A DNA stretch of 64,000 nucleotides from WTGJ01 sp965237765 (GCA_965237765.1 OZ250157.1:620001-684000); one strand, 5' to 3'. Shown: positions 16,037 to 24,641, numbered from the stretch's first letter. Notes: generated by a model not told the origin, from the sequence alone. Numbers and translations are program-made.

Positions 16037-17282
16037 TGCGCGCGCGAGGATGGCTCTTGTGCGGCGCGCCTCTTCTCGAAGCGCGTCGGGCACTAAGCCG
16101 AGCTCCTCCCGCGCGATGGCCACCAGGCGCAACGAGCCCGTCACGACAAGCAACTCGCTGCTGGTTTCCAGGGCACGACGGATGGCTTTGGCCGGCTCAG
16201 CGACGAGGCTCACCTGCGCCCGCTGGATGCTAGCCCGCGCGCGCAATTCCCGCGGCAACAACGCGCGGTTCCCCGGCGTGGTCGTCAGCAAGAAGCGGTG
16301 GCGTATTTCATCCAGGGGCGCGGTGAAAGCGGCCGCATCTTTATCACGCAGCATCGCGAGCACCAGCAATGCGCGCTTCGGCGCGGGCGCTTCCCGCGCG
16401 AGGACACGCGCCAGCCCCCGCCCGGCCCGCGGCGTATGGCCGCCATCCAGCAGCCAACGGTGCCCCAAATGCTCAAGCCATTCGTAGCGGCCGGGGGGCG
16501 GTATCAAACCCGCCTCGGGCATCGGTTGCGTGGGGCGTAAGATGACGAAAGGCCTTTTCTGCCAGGGCGCGCGCCAGTGCGAAGGGTTCTTCGTCGCCGT
16601 CACCGACGAAAACCAGCGCCGCGCCGCGCTGCTCGGCTTCTTCGCGCAAGATCGCCGCTACCGCGGGAGTTTGCGGCGCGCTGATCGCCCAGCCGCCGGT
16701 CGGGATCAGCCCCGCCTTATGCGCAGCGATGCTCGTCAGGCTGCCGCCGAGCAGGTTGGCGTGCTCGCGCTCGATGGGCGTCAGGATGGCCAACGCGCTG
16801 GGAGCGGCGCGCGCGGCGGCATTCACCGCATCCCAGCGGCCGCCGATGCCCGCCTCGAGCACCACGAAATCCACCGCGCGCTCGGCGAACCAGGACAACG
16901 CCAAGGCGGTATTCAGCTCGAAGGTGCTATGTGCGAAATCGTTTTCGGAGATTGTCTCATGCACGCGCTTCACCAGCGCCGTGAATTCCGCCGGCGAAAT
17001 CCAAGCGCCGTCGATGGCGAAGCGCTCTCGCCAGGAATGTAAATGCGGCCCGCTATAGCAACCGACGCGTGCGCCGCTGGCCCGCAGCATTTGCGCCAGG
17101 AAGGCGGCCGTCGTCCCTTTGCCGACCGAACCACCGACCACCACCGCGCGCAAACGCTCCTGTGGCTCGCCGAGCGCACGCAGCAGGGCGCGCATCGGCG
17201 CCAGCGTCTTCGGGTAAGCGACGGCTCGCGTCGGCCGAATCAGCCGGCCCAACGCCGCATAATAAGCTTCGTCCGGGTGCAC
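16025..17282 (-). pseudogene. folC: Folylpolyglutamate/dihydrofolate synthase-like gene with a frameshift
   Basis: FolC adds glutamate to folates and in some bacteria makes dihydrofolate. The N-terminal part (about 260 codons) has the P-loop GGSVGKGTTA, the SPHL-like YSGPHLHSWRERF and LEAGIGGRWDAVN; the C-terminal part resumes in another frame with PPPGRYEWLEHL and WLLDGGHTPRAG, which match the FolC end (PGRLE, DGAHN). A +1 shift joins them; dropping one base from the six-C run at 16493-16498 gives the continuous reading TAPGRYEWLEH and about 418 residues, near normal length. The central segment between the lobes is shorter than usual. GTG start (17282) with TAAGAT six bases upstream. True pseudogene or homopolymer error. 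Confidence 0.75.
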
Positions 17283-17288
17283 GCGCCT

Positions 17289-17294
17289 ATCTTA
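17289..17294 (-). promoter_or_regulatory. -10 element TAAGAT of the folC-like gene, leaderless type
   Basis: TAAGAT, then six bases, then the GTG start. The same arrangement, including the preceding GC (GCTAAGAT), occurs at the methyltransferase gene near 54.5 kb. Confidence 0.45.
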
Positions 17295-17362
17295 GCAGGG
17301 CGCTTGCCACCGACCGCACGCTAGCTGGCAACAACCGCGATGAATGGTGGTTCGTCGGCGCG

Positions 17363-18445
17363 CTAGAAGGCAGCGGCCAACGCCTGCGGGCTGCGGGCCA
17401 CCGGCTGGACGGTGTTCAAGCGAGCGCGCACCAATTCATCGACCACTTCAGCGGTTGGCTTGTCGCGCTGCGCGGCCAGGGCAAAGAGCTCGCGCGCTGT
17501 ATCCGCAATGCCTTCTACGCCGCGGCGCACGCGTTCGGCGTCATATTTTCCACCAACCTCGGCGCTGACATTGATGACGCCGCCGGCGTTTACCAGATAA
17601 TCGGGCGCGTAAAGGATGCCGCGCGCGTGCAAGGCGCGGCCATGGCACGGCTCGGCCAGCTGATTATTGGCCGAGCCGCAAACCACCTTCGCGCGCAATT
17701 GCGGGATGCTCTCGTCATTGAGGACGCCTCCCAGCGCGCAGGGGGCATAGACATCTGCTTCGGCCGCGGCGACGCCCGCCAGAGGCACAATTGCGGCGCC
17801 TGTGCGATCCTGAATGGCCCGCAGCGCCGTTTCGTTCATGTCGCTGATCAGCAATTCAGCCCCTGCCTCATGCAAGTATTCGCACAGTTTGCCGCCGACA
17901 TTGCCTACGCCCTGCACCATGACGGAGAGTCCGCGCAGGTCTTCGCGCCCGAGCCGCGCCCGTACTGCTTCGCGCAGCGCTACGAAAACGCCGCGCGCCG
18001 TCCAGCCGGAGGGATCGCCGCTGCCGAACGCGCCGCTGCGCCCGACAACATAATCACAATCGCGCGCCATCCGGTCGACATCCGCGGGGCCAATTCCGAC
18101 ATCCTCGGCAGTGTAATAGCGGCCACCAAGGTATTGCACCTGACGGGCGAAGGCTGCCAGGAGGGCATCACATTTATCGTAGCGGGCATCTCCCAAAATG
18201 ACCGCTTTGCCGCCCCCAAAAGGCAAGCCCGCCAGTGCATTCTTGTAGCTCATCCCAACGGAGAGGCGCAGCACATCGGTTAGCGCCTCCGCTTCGGTAG
18301 CGTAATCCCACATGCGACAGCCACCGAGCGCCGGACCGCGCGCCGTGTTGTGGATGGCGATGATGGCGCGCAACCCGGAATTTTCATCCCGCGCGAAAAC
18401 TACCTGCTCGTGCCCGGCAAATTCACGGTGCGAAAAAACGGCCAT
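17363..18445 (-). CDS. Leu/Glu/Phe/Val dehydrogenase
   Basis: NAD(P)-dependent oxidative deamination of an amino acid. The 360-residue length and the motif GMSYKNALAGLPFGGGK (Lys68 and catalytic Lys80) match leucine/valine/phenylalanine dehydrogenases of the Glu/Leu/Phe/Val family better than the longer glutamate dehydrogenases. Also visible are the alternate Asp motif YTAEDVGIGPADV, the Rossmann turn VMVQGVGNVGG and CGSANNQL. The ATG at 18445 has AGGGGAAG upstream; earlier in-frame codons lie in the AT-rich promoter. Substrate side chain cannot be fixed from sequence. Confidence 0.9.
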   Translation of the reverse strand: MAVFSHREFAGHEQVVFARDENSGLRAIIAIHNTARGPALGGCRMWDYATEAEALTDVLRLSVGMSYKNALAGLPFGGGKAVILGDARYDKCDALLAAFARQVQYLGGRYYTAEDVGIGPADVDRMARDCDYVVGRSGAFGSGDPSGWTARGVFVALREAVRARLGREDLRGLSVMVQGVGNVGGKLCEYLHEAGAELLISDMNETALRAIQDRTGAAIVPLAGVAAAEADVYAPCALGGVLNDESIPQLRAKVVCGSANNQLAEPCHGRALHARGILYAPDYLVNAGGVINVSAEVGGKYDAERVRRGVEGIADTARELFALAAQRDKPTAEVVDELVRARLNTVQPVARSPQALAAAF

Positions 18446-18484
18446 TCTAAGCTTCCCCTTTGTATGATGTGTACAGCAAAACAC

Positions 18485-18500
18485 ACATATCATTATATGT
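18485..18500. promoter_or_regulatory. Palindromic operator in the promoter of the amino-acid dehydrogenase
   Basis: ACATAT and ATATGT flank CATT, giving a perfect 6-bp inverted repeat in a strikingly AT-rich island. On the minus strand the same bases contain TATAAT, and a consensus TTGACA lies at 18530-18535, 21 bp away (a longer spacer than optimal). An alternative -10 at the standard 17 bp is TACATA. A repressor on the palindrome would cover the -10 element. Confidence 0.55.
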
Positions 18501-18553
18501 AATGTATAAAAACGCGCCTGTCAAGGCCGCCAGGCGCTGTGGACTGGGTATGC

Positions 18554-18559
18554 TATCAT
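18554..18559 (+). promoter_or_regulatory. -10 element TATCAT of the PAP2-like gene, leaderless type
   Basis: TATCAT followed by six bases and the ATG at 18566. Same spacing as at the GT4 gene. No Shine-Dalgarno sequence. Confidence 0.45.
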
Positions 18560-18565
18560 CTGGGC

Positions 18566-19195
18566 ATGGCCAGCCAACGCACCACCTCGTTCCGCCTGCG
18601 CGCCGAATTCGCCGACCGCTCGTGGGAATCGATGCTCTCCAATGTGTTGAGCCCGCCCGCGCTCTGGGCGGCGCTGGCGCTCCCCGTGGCGCTACGAGAC
18701 GCGGAACCCGGGCAACAGCCCTTGCTCTGGGCGGTGATCTATGGCGTTTTCGTCTGCCTGTTACCGGCGGTGTATATCGGCGTCAACGTCCTACGCGGCA
18801 GCATCAGCGACTTGCACTTGCGCGAACGGCGCCAGCGCCACCGTCCCTATCTGGTGACGATACTCAGCGCGCTCTTCGCCTGGTTCGCGCTCGGTTGGCT
18901 GGGCGCAACGGAGGTGATGCGCGCGTTGGCCCTATTCAGCCTGGCCAACGTCGTCGCCATGGCCGCCATCACTGTCTTCTGGCAGATCAGCATGCACACC
19001 ATGAGCGCCAGCAGCGCCTTGATGGCCTTGGCCCTGCTTTTCTCGCCGCCGCTGGCCCTGCTCTGCGTGCCGCTCTTGCCGCTGGTCTATGCCGCGCGCT
19101 TCCGCCTTGGCCGCCATTCGCACGCGCAATTGCTCAGCGGCGCCATCCTGGGCGCACTGTTACCCCTCTTGCTTTTCGCCAGCCATCCGATCTAG
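18566..19195 (+). CDS. PAP2-like integral membrane protein
   Basis: A 209-residue membrane protein with five to six hydrophobic helices. The spacing ISMHTMSASSA, then ARFRLGRHSHAQLLSGAILG resembles the last two active-site loops of membrane PAP2 phosphatases (PSGH and SRxxxxxHxxxD), which remove phosphate from polyprenyl pyrophosphates or phosphatidic acid. The canonical motifs are degenerate: the PSGH order is not preserved, and the first KxxxxxxRP motif is not recognisable. Either a divergent PAP2 member or a non-enzymatic relative. The start at 18566 is taken from the leaderless-type -10; an ATG at 18539 would extend it by nine residues. Confidence 0.6.
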   Translation: MASQRTTSFRLRAEFADRSWESMLSNVLSPPALWAALALPVALRDAEPGQQPLLWAVIYGVFVCLLPAVYIGVNVLRGSISDLHLRERRQRHRPYLVTILSALFAWFALGWLGATEVMRALALFSLANVVAMAAITVFWQISMHTMSASSALMALALLFSPPLALLCVPLLPLVYAARFRLGRHSHAQLLSGAILGALLPLLLFASHPI

Positions 19196-19211
19196 CGCGG
19201 CACGCCCGCCA

Positions 19212-20453
19212 TCAAGCACCCTCCGCTGTAGAAATCATACCGCCGCGCACTTCCCAGACGCGTGCCTTCGCCAGGAATCCCGCATCCAACGCGCCCAATT
19301 CCGCCGTCGTCAACAGGGTCTGCACCTCTCGATCCGCGCGCTCACCCTCCTGCCCTGTCAATCGCGCGAGCAGGTAACGCCGCCGCCGCTCGTCCAACTC
19401 GGCCACCACTTCATCCAGCAGCAACAGCGGCATGCGTCCTCGTTGGGCGTGGATCCAGGCCAGCTCGGCCAGCTTGAGCGCCAACACGCAGGAGCGCGCC
19501 TGGCCGCGGCTACCGTAATCACCACAATCACGCCCGTTGATGAGCAGGCGCAGCTCGTCCCGATGCGGGCCGCTCAACGTAACCCCGCGCTGGATCGATG
19601 CGCCGCGTTCCGCTTCCAACTGGGCAGCGTATTGCGCGGCCACTTCCGCCTCCTCCAACTCACAAGCCAGATCCAACCCGGGCAGGGCCAGCGCGCCTGT
19701 TTCTGCTGTCGCGCTGGCGGGCGCGAAGCCGGGCAGGTAGCGGAATTGCAGCACCTCCTCGCCACCGCTCAATTCGGCATGGACGCGCGCCGCTTCCGCC
19801 TCCAACTCACGCAGAAAGCGCTGGCGGGCGACAATGAGCGTGCTGCCGGCAGCAGCTAGCCGTTCGTCCCAAAACGCCAGCTGGCCCTCATCGCCACGCG
19901 TTTCCGCCAGCTTGCGCAGCAGGGCGTTGCGCTGCGGCAGCAGACGCTCGAATTCGCCGCGCGCGCTCAGGTAAGCGGCGTCGACCTGCCCGAGGGTCGT
20001 ATTCATGAATCGCCGCCGCTCGGCCGGCGCGCCTTCCACCAGCGTCATATCCTGCGGCAAGAAAAGCACCACCTGCAACAGGCCGACCACATCGACGACA
20101 CGCTTCTCGACGCCATTCAGCTTGAGTTGGCGGCGTAGCCGCTGACGGCCATCGGCCAACGTTTCTAACAATAACGTTGCTTCCAGGCGTTGGCGGACGC
20201 CATTCTCGCCGTCGAAATCCGCCGCCACGCGCGCGAAAGGCAGCGGTTCTCCCTCCATACGCCAATGGATCAACTGGCGGTCGCTATGCGTATATGGCGA
20301 GTGCGCGGTGATGAGGTAGAAGAGCGCCTCGAGCAGGCTGGTTTTACCCTGCGCGTTGCGGCCATGTAGCACGACCGGTCCCACGGGCGGCAATTCCAGC
20401 TCCAGGCGCGCATAATTGCGGAAATTGCTGAGCGATAGGTGATGTATGGCCAT
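19212..20453 (-). CDS. recF: DNA replication/repair protein RecF
   Basis: SMC-like ATPase that loads RecA onto gapped DNA with RecO and RecR. 413 residues with the RecF signatures: N-terminal LSNFRNYARLELEL, Walker A GRNAQGKTSLLEA, FLPQDMTLVEGAPAERRRFMN, LSGPHRDELRL near residue 300, and the C-terminal GSRGQARSCVLALKLAEL with Walker B PLLLLDEVVAELDERRR. It is not beside dnaA, dnaN or gyrB, so there is no sign of the replication origin. No promoter is obvious ahead of its ATG. Confidence 0.95.
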   Translation of the reverse strand: MAIHHLSLSNFRNYARLELELPPVGPVVLHGRNAQGKTSLLEALFYLITAHSPYTHSDRQLIHWRMEGEPLPFARVAADFDGENGVRQRLEATLLLETLADGRQRLRRQLKLNGVEKRVVDVVGLLQVVLFLPQDMTLVEGAPAERRRFMNTTLGQVDAAYLSARGEFERLLPQRNALLRKLAETRGDEGQLAFWDERLAAAGSTLIVARQRFLRELEAEAARVHAELSGGEEVLQFRYLPGFAPASATAETGALALPGLDLACELEEAEVAAQYAAQLEAERGASIQRGVTLSGPHRDELRLLINGRDCGDYGSRGQARSCVLALKLAELAWIHAQRGRMPLLLLDEVVAELDERRRRYLLARLTGQEGERADREVQTLLTTAELGALDAGFLAKARVWEVRGGMISTAEGA

Positions 20454-20486
20454 GCCGCACAGCGCCGAACGTCAGGCCACGCGCCG

Positions 20487-20515
20487 GAGCCGACTACAAC
20501 CGCGCGGGTCGGCCC
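20487..20515 (-). terminator. Hairpin directly after the oppF-like stop codon
   Basis: On the minus strand an 8-bp stem (one G-T wobble; on the plus strand it becomes an A-C mismatch) begins at the base after the TGA stop. No T-run follows, so termination may be weak or Rho-assisted; a 3'-end stabiliser is the alternative. Confidence 0.35.
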
Positions 20516-21553
20516 TCAATTCGTGCGGTGGCAGGCGACGAAATGCCCTGGCCGTACTTCTTCCAGCACCGGATCCGGTTCCTCATGGCACAGGCCAAAT
20601 TCCACCGGGCAGCGCGTGTTGAAATTGCAGCCCGTCGGCGGAGTGGCAGGGCTCGGCACATCGCCGCCAAGGATGACGCGTTTGCGTTGCAGCTCGACCT
20701 CGGGGTCGGGCACGGGCACGGCGGAGAGCAGCGATTGCGTGTAGGGGTGCTGCGGGTTATCGTAGACTTCGTCTGTATCGCCCAGCTCGACGATCTTGCC
20801 GAGGTACATCACCGCCACGCGGTCGCAAATGTGGCGCACCATGCTCAGATCATGGGCGATGAAGAGATAGGTCAGATTCAGCTGGTTCTGCAAATCCTCC
20901 AACAGGTTCACGACCTGCGCCTGAATGGATACATCCAACGCGGAGATGGGCTCGTCGGCGACGATGAAGGTAGGCTCGAGCGCGAGCGAGCGGGCGATGC
21001 CGATGCGTTGGCGTTGCCCGCCCGAGAATTCGTGTGGGTAACGGTTGACGAAATAGGGATTCAGACCCACCTTTTCCATCAAATTGCCGACGTAATCCTT
21101 CTGTTCGCGGCGGCTCATGATATTGTGGATGCGCAAGGGCTCGGCGATGATGTTGCCGACCGTCATGCGCGGGTTCAGGGAGGCGAAGGGATCCTGGAAG
21201 ATGATCTGCATGCGCCGCCGAATCGCCCGCATGCGCTCGCCCTTCACTTGCGTCAGATCCTCGCCTTCGAATATCACGTTACCTTCTGTTGGGCGGTAGA
21301 GTTGCAGGATGGTGCGCCCCGTTGTGCTTTTGCCGCAACCGGATTCGCCAACCAGGCCCAGTGTTTCGCCCTTATAGACATCGAAATTCAGCCCATCGAC
21401 CGCATGCACAGCACCCACCCGCCGCTGCAAAATGAAACCCGACATGATGGGAAAGTGTTTCTTCAAACCACGAACTTTCAGGATGACCTCGCGATCGCCA
21501 TCGGCAGAAGTGCTCTTCGCGGGCGCGGCTTCCGCAACCATCGTTGATGCCAT
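20516..21553 (-). CDS. Oligopeptide/dipeptide ABC transporter ATP-binding protein, OppF type
   Basis: ATPase subunit of a peptide or nickel-type importer. 345 residues with Walker A GESGCGKSTTGR, signature FSGGQRQRIGIARSLAL, Walker B FIVADEPISALDVS, H-loop IAHDLSMVRH and the C-terminal oligopeptide-transporter extension with spaced cysteines (CNFNTRCPVEFGLC and a final CH), which in relatives can hold an Fe-S cluster. It follows the OppD-like gene after a short gap with GGAGACGACGACG before the ATG. No permease or binding protein lies nearby. Confidence 0.94.
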   Translation of the reverse strand: MASTMVAEAAPAKSTSADGDREVILKVRGLKKHFPIMSGFILQRRVGAVHAVDGLNFDVYKGETLGLVGESGCGKSTTGRTILQLYRPTEGNVIFEGEDLTQVKGERMRAIRRRMQIIFQDPFASLNPRMTVGNIIAEPLRIHNIMSRREQKDYVGNLMEKVGLNPYFVNRYPHEFSGGQRQRIGIARSLALEPTFIVADEPISALDVSIQAQVVNLLEDLQNQLNLTYLFIAHDLSMVRHICDRVAVMYLGKIVELGDTDEVYDNPQHPYTQSLLSAVPVPDPEVELQRKRVILGGDVPSPATPPTGCNFNTRCPVEFGLCHEEPDPVLEEVRPGHFVACHRTN

Positions 21554-21565
21554 CGTCGTCGTCTC

Positions 21566-22567
21566 CTATTTTTCTTTTTCGTTGCGCAGGCTCAGCAAAT
21601 CGTACCAGGCGCGCGCGTAATGTTCCGAGTGGCCGTGGGAGACGGCCTCCAACGGGGGGATTTCTTGCCAGCAACGTTCGGTGGCGTAAGGGTTGCGCGG
21701 CGCGAAGGGGTCGTAGTGCGGCTCTTCGCGCATGTCCGGCGGTTGACCCTCGATCTGTACCAGACGTTGGTCTTGCAAATCCAGGCGCGGCAAGGAATTC
21801 AGCAGGCCGAGCGTATAGGCACTGCGCGGGTCTTTGAAGACCTGCATGATGGGGCCGCGCTCGACGATCTGCCCGGCATACATGACGTTGATGTGGTCAG
21901 CGATGCCAGCTGCAACGCCCAAATCGTGCGTGATCCAGATGAGCGCCATACCCAACTCGGCGCGCAAGCGCTTGATGAGCTCCACGATCTGCGCCTGAAT
22001 GGTGACATCCAGCGCCGTCGTTGGCTCGTCGGCAATGAGCAGGCGCGGGTTGCACGATAGGGCCATCGCGATCATGACGCGCTGGCGCATACCGCCAGAG
22101 AACTGATGCGGGTAATCATCCAACCGCTCGCGGGCGGCGGGAATACCGACCATCTCCAGCAATTCCACCGCCCGATTGCGCGCTTGTGACTCCGTCATAC
22201 CCAGGTGCAACTTGATGGCCTCGGTCAGCTGCGTGCTGATTTTCAAGACCGGGTTGAGCGAGGTCATCGGGTCCTGAAAGATCATGGCAATTTCTGAGCC
22301 GCGAAGGAGGCGTATCTCATCTTCGCGCAACGCCAACAGATCGCGCTGGTCGAACATCACGGTGCCACTGGTAACTTTGCCCGGTGGGCTGGGGATCAGG
22401 CCCATGATGGCGAGCGCATGGACGCTCTTGCCGCTGCCGCTCTCGCCGACGATGGCTAGCGATTCGCCTTCATCCAACGTGTAGGTAACGTCGTTGACTG
22501 CGTAGACAGTCCCCTCCGGCGTATAGAAGCGCACCGTGAGACCATTCACATCCATTAAGCGTGCCAA
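21566..22567 (-). CDS. Oligopeptide/dipeptide ABC transporter ATP-binding protein, OppD type
   Basis: First ATPase of the pair, 333 residues: Walker A GESGSGKSVHALA, FSGGMRQRVMIAMALS, LLIADEPTTALDVTIQ, and the C-terminal peptide-transporter tail. The start is TTG at 22567: GAGGAGG lies eight bases upstream, while the alternative ATG at 22555 would sit too far from it. Heterodimeric OppD/OppF ATPases normally need two permeases and a receptor; none is adjacent, so they probably serve components encoded elsewhere. Confidence 0.93.
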   Translation of the reverse strand: MARLMDVNGLTVRFYTPEGTVYAVNDVTYTLDEGESLAIVGESGSGKSVHALAIMGLIPSPPGKVTSGTVMFDQRDLLALREDEIRLLRGSEIAMIFQDPMTSLNPVLKISTQLTEAIKLHLGMTESQARNRAVELLEMVGIPAARERLDDYPHQFSGGMRQRVMIAMALSCNPRLLIADEPTTALDVTIQAQIVELIKRLRAELGMALIWITHDLGVAAGIADHINVMYAGQIVERGPIMQVFKDPRSAYTLGLLNSLPRLDLQDQRLVQIEGQPPDMREEPHYDPFAPRNPYATERCWQEIPPLEAVSHGHSEHYARAWYDLLSLRNEKEK

Positions 22568-22602
22568 GGGTTTCGCCTCCTCATCCTAAACGCCCTACGA
22601 TA

Positions 22603-22620
22603 GCGGCGTTACGACGCCGC
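22603..22620. promoter_or_regulatory. Inverted repeat upstream of the oppD-like gene
   Basis: GCGGCGT and ACGCCGC flank TACG: a perfect 7-bp inverted repeat of 18 bp, 36 bp before the TTG start. It would lie in the 5' leader if the upstream promoter candidate is right, so it may be an operator or an mRNA hairpin. Confidence 0.5.
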
Positions 22621-22623
22621 GCT

Positions 22624-22652
22624 ATTTTGCCACGTCGCGCGTCAAATTACAA
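22624..22652 (-). promoter_or_regulatory. Candidate promoter of the oppDF-like operon
   Basis: TTGTAA (22647-22652) and CAAAAT (22624-22629) on the minus strand, 17 bp apart, each four of six to consensus, in a locally AT-rich gap. Confidence 0.35.
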
Positions 22653-22684
22653 AACATACGCGGATTTTGCTCCACCTTCATGCG

Positions 22685-23653
22685 CTATCCTTCCGCGGCC
22701 AGCGCGAGCAGCGGCGTGTATTCCCGCTCGTACCAATCGACCGTCGCGCGCAAGCCCTTGGCAAAGGGTGTGCTCGCGCGGAAACGGAATGCTCGCTGCG
22801 CCCGCGAAACGTCCAGGCAGCGGCGCGGCTGGCCATTGGGCCGGCTCACATCCCACTCGATGCGCCCTGTATAACCGGCGAGAGCGGCGACTGTCTCCGC
22901 CAAATCGCGCATGCTGATTTCCTGGCCGCTGCCGATGTTGACAGGCTCGGCGCTGTCGTAGCGCTCTGCTGCCAGGAGTACCGCTTCGGCTGCGTCAGCG
23001 ACATAGACATAATCGCGCGTCGGGCTGCCATCGCCCCAGAGTGTGATGCACCCATCGCCGCGGTCGCGCGCCTCGCTCATGCGGCGAATGAAAGCGGCGA
23101 TGGCGTGTGAAGTCTGCAGGTCGAAGTTATCGCCCGGGCCGTAAAGGTTGGTCGGCATCAGGTGGATGGCGTTATAGCCATATTGCGCGCGGTAGGCCTG
23201 GCTCTGTACGAGCAACATCTTTTTGGCGAGGCCATAGGGCGCGTTCGTCTCTTCCGGATAACCGAGCCAGAGATCTTCTTCGCGGAAAGGTACCTTGGTC
23301 CACTTGGGGTAACTGCAAATCGTGCCGATACCAACAAATTTGGCGACGCCCGCCCGCCGCGCGCTTTCCAGCGCGTAGCTGGACATGAGGATGTTGTCGT
23401 AATAGAAGACACCGGGCTGCGCGCGGTTGGCGCCGATCCCCCCGGCTACCGCCGCCAGGTGGATGACGAGCGTGATGTCTGGATGGTCACAATAGAGCGC
23501 GGCGTGGGCCGCTTCGTGGCGAAGGTCGTATTGTCGGCTGCGGGGGATGATGACAGCGCCCGCCCCGCGCTCGCGCAGGGCCGCGACCAGGTGCCGGCCG
23601 AAGAAGCCGCTGCCCCCCGTAACGAGGACTACCTGTTCACGCCAATCCCACAT
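22685..23653 (-). CDS. fcl: GDP-L-fucose synthase-like NAD-dependent epimerase/dehydratase
   Basis: Extended SDR enzyme, 322 residues, that in its best-matching family converts GDP-4-keto-6-deoxymannose to GDP-fucose by epimerisation and NADPH reduction. The Rossmann start VLVTGGSGFFGRHLV, the catalytic SDR Tyr and Lys in APYGLAKKMLL, GTICSYPKWTKVPF and the conserved MPTNLYGPGDNFD match GDP-fucose synthase closely; RDYVYVADAAEAV and PVNIGSG are generic to the family. No gmd (GDP-mannose dehydratase) is adjacent, so a related nucleotide-sugar reaction cannot be excluded. Stands alone, with a structured promoter region upstream. Confidence 0.87.
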   Translation of the reverse strand: MWDWREQVVLVTGGSGFFGRHLVAALRERGAGAVIIPRSRQYDLRHEAAHAALYCDHPDITLVIHLAAVAGGIGANRAQPGVFYYDNILMSSYALESARRAGVAKFVGIGTICSYPKWTKVPFREEDLWLGYPEETNAPYGLAKKMLLVQSQAYRAQYGYNAIHLMPTNLYGPGDNFDLQTSHAIAAFIRRMSEARDRGDGCITLWGDGSPTRDYVYVADAAEAVLLAAERYDSAEPVNIGSGQEISMRDLAETVAALAGYTGRIEWDVSRPNGQPRRCLDVSRAQRAFRFRASTPFAKGLRATVDWYEREYTPLLALAAEG

Positions 23654-23951
23654 GCCCGCGCCTTTGCGTATCGGACGTCAACCAGTATAACACTGGTATG
23701 GGTATAAAGGCGATACCCGCCATGCCGTGTGTCGTCACGATTTGAACCTGCTCGCGCAGGTGGGGTCGTTCCCATACGGTGTACCCCTGAGAATGCCTGT
23801 TGGCTCAAACGCTGGACGACATCACGAACATGGCAGGCGGGCCCATTCTGGCTCGGCGAAACGGCGCTGTAAAGGTCGGACGGGAGTTTTTTGCGAATTT
23901 CATTCCTTATCGCCATACTATACGCAGTTCCTGTAAACAAAGGAGAAGAGA
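23654..23951. other. Divergent intergenic region of about 300 bp
   Basis: No credible coding sequence. It holds the two fcl-side inverted repeats at the left end. At the right end is a probable aquaporin promoter: TTGCGA (about 23893) and TACTAT (about 23918), spacer 19, which is longer than ideal, followed by AAAGGAGA before the ATG. I see nothing definite in the middle 150 bp. Confidence 0.5.
23681..23718. promoter_or_regulatory. Two inverted repeats over the promoter of the fcl-like gene
   Basis: ACCAGT-ATAAC-ACTGGT (23681-23697) contains TATACT on the minus strand, a likely -10 for fcl with a ~30-nt leader. Immediately upstream of it lies GGGTAT-AAAGGCG-ATACCC (23700-23718). Neighbouring imperfect dyads of this kind suggest binding of one or two dimeric regulators over the core promoter. 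Confidence 0.5.
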
Positions 23952-24611
23952 ATGGACGAGAAAATGCGCGCGGCAATTGCCGAATTCCTCGGCACATTCA
24001 CGCTCACCTTCGCCGCAGCGCTGACAGCCATCGCCATCGGCGGGACGGATATTGCCGCCGTCGGCCTCGGCCTGGTGCATTTCCTGGTACTGGGCGGCAT
24101 CATAGCAACCTATGGCAAACTATCTGGCGGGCATGTCAACCCGGCCGTCACTGCCGGCCAACTCGTTGCCGGGGCCATCGACCTCATGACGGCCATCTGG
24201 TATTGGGTGGCCCAATTCGCGGGGGCAATCGTCGCTGCTCTGGTCATCAGCGTCATCCTCGGCGACGCGGCGGGCAATCTCGGTCAATCGATGGGCAGTC
24301 TCACAGCCGATAACGTCTGGCAGGCGGCGATCCTGGAAGCGCTACTCACCTTCACGCTCGTCAGCGTCATCCTGCGCGCGAGCGGCAAAATGCCTGGCTT
24401 GGCCATCGCCATGACCCTGGGTGCGATGGTGCTCATCGGCGCCAATTTCAGCGGCGGCTCGCTGAATCCGGCGCGCACGCTCGGCCCCGCCCTCATCGAT
24501 GGCAATCTCAACTACATCATCCCGTATTTGATTGGCATGTTCGTTGGTGGCGTCGCCGCGCCGCTGGTGCATAACAACTTGCTCGGCGGCACAGGGACAG
24601 CGGAAGGATAA
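23952..24611 (+). CDS. Aquaporin/MIP family channel
   Basis: Membrane channel for water or small neutral solutes, 219 residues, six membrane helices. Both half-helix NPA boxes are intact: GGHVNPAVT (about residues 60-68) and GGSLNPART (about 170-178). The aromatic/arginine filter Arg follows the second NPA as usual. The loop composition is closer to water-type aquaporins (AqpZ/AqpM) than to glycerol facilitators, but selectivity is uncertain. A strong Shine-Dalgarno sequence (AAAGGAGA) and a strong terminator make it a single-gene unit. Confidence 0.93.
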   Translation: MDEKMRAAIAEFLGTFTLTFAAALTAIAIGGTDIAAVGLGLVHFLVLGGIIATYGKLSGGHVNPAVTAGQLVAGAIDLMTAIWYWVAQFAGAIVAALVISVILGDAAGNLGQSMGSLTADNVWQAAILEALLTFTLVSVILRASGKMPGLAIAMTLGAMVLIGANFSGGSLNPARTLGPALIDGNLNYIIPYLIGMFVGGVAAPLVHNNLLGGTGTAEG

Positions 24612-24641
24612 ACCGTTCACCTTAAATCTTGATAAAAGTGA

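Noticed and set aside
16473..16603. Programmed frameshift in folC
   Set aside because: The shift is at or near a plain C run with no slippery heptamer, stem-loop or internal Shine-Dalgarno sequence, and FolC is not known to be recoded.
19212..20453. Replication origin near recF
   Set aside because: No dnaA, dnaN or gyrB and no clusters of DnaA boxes around it.
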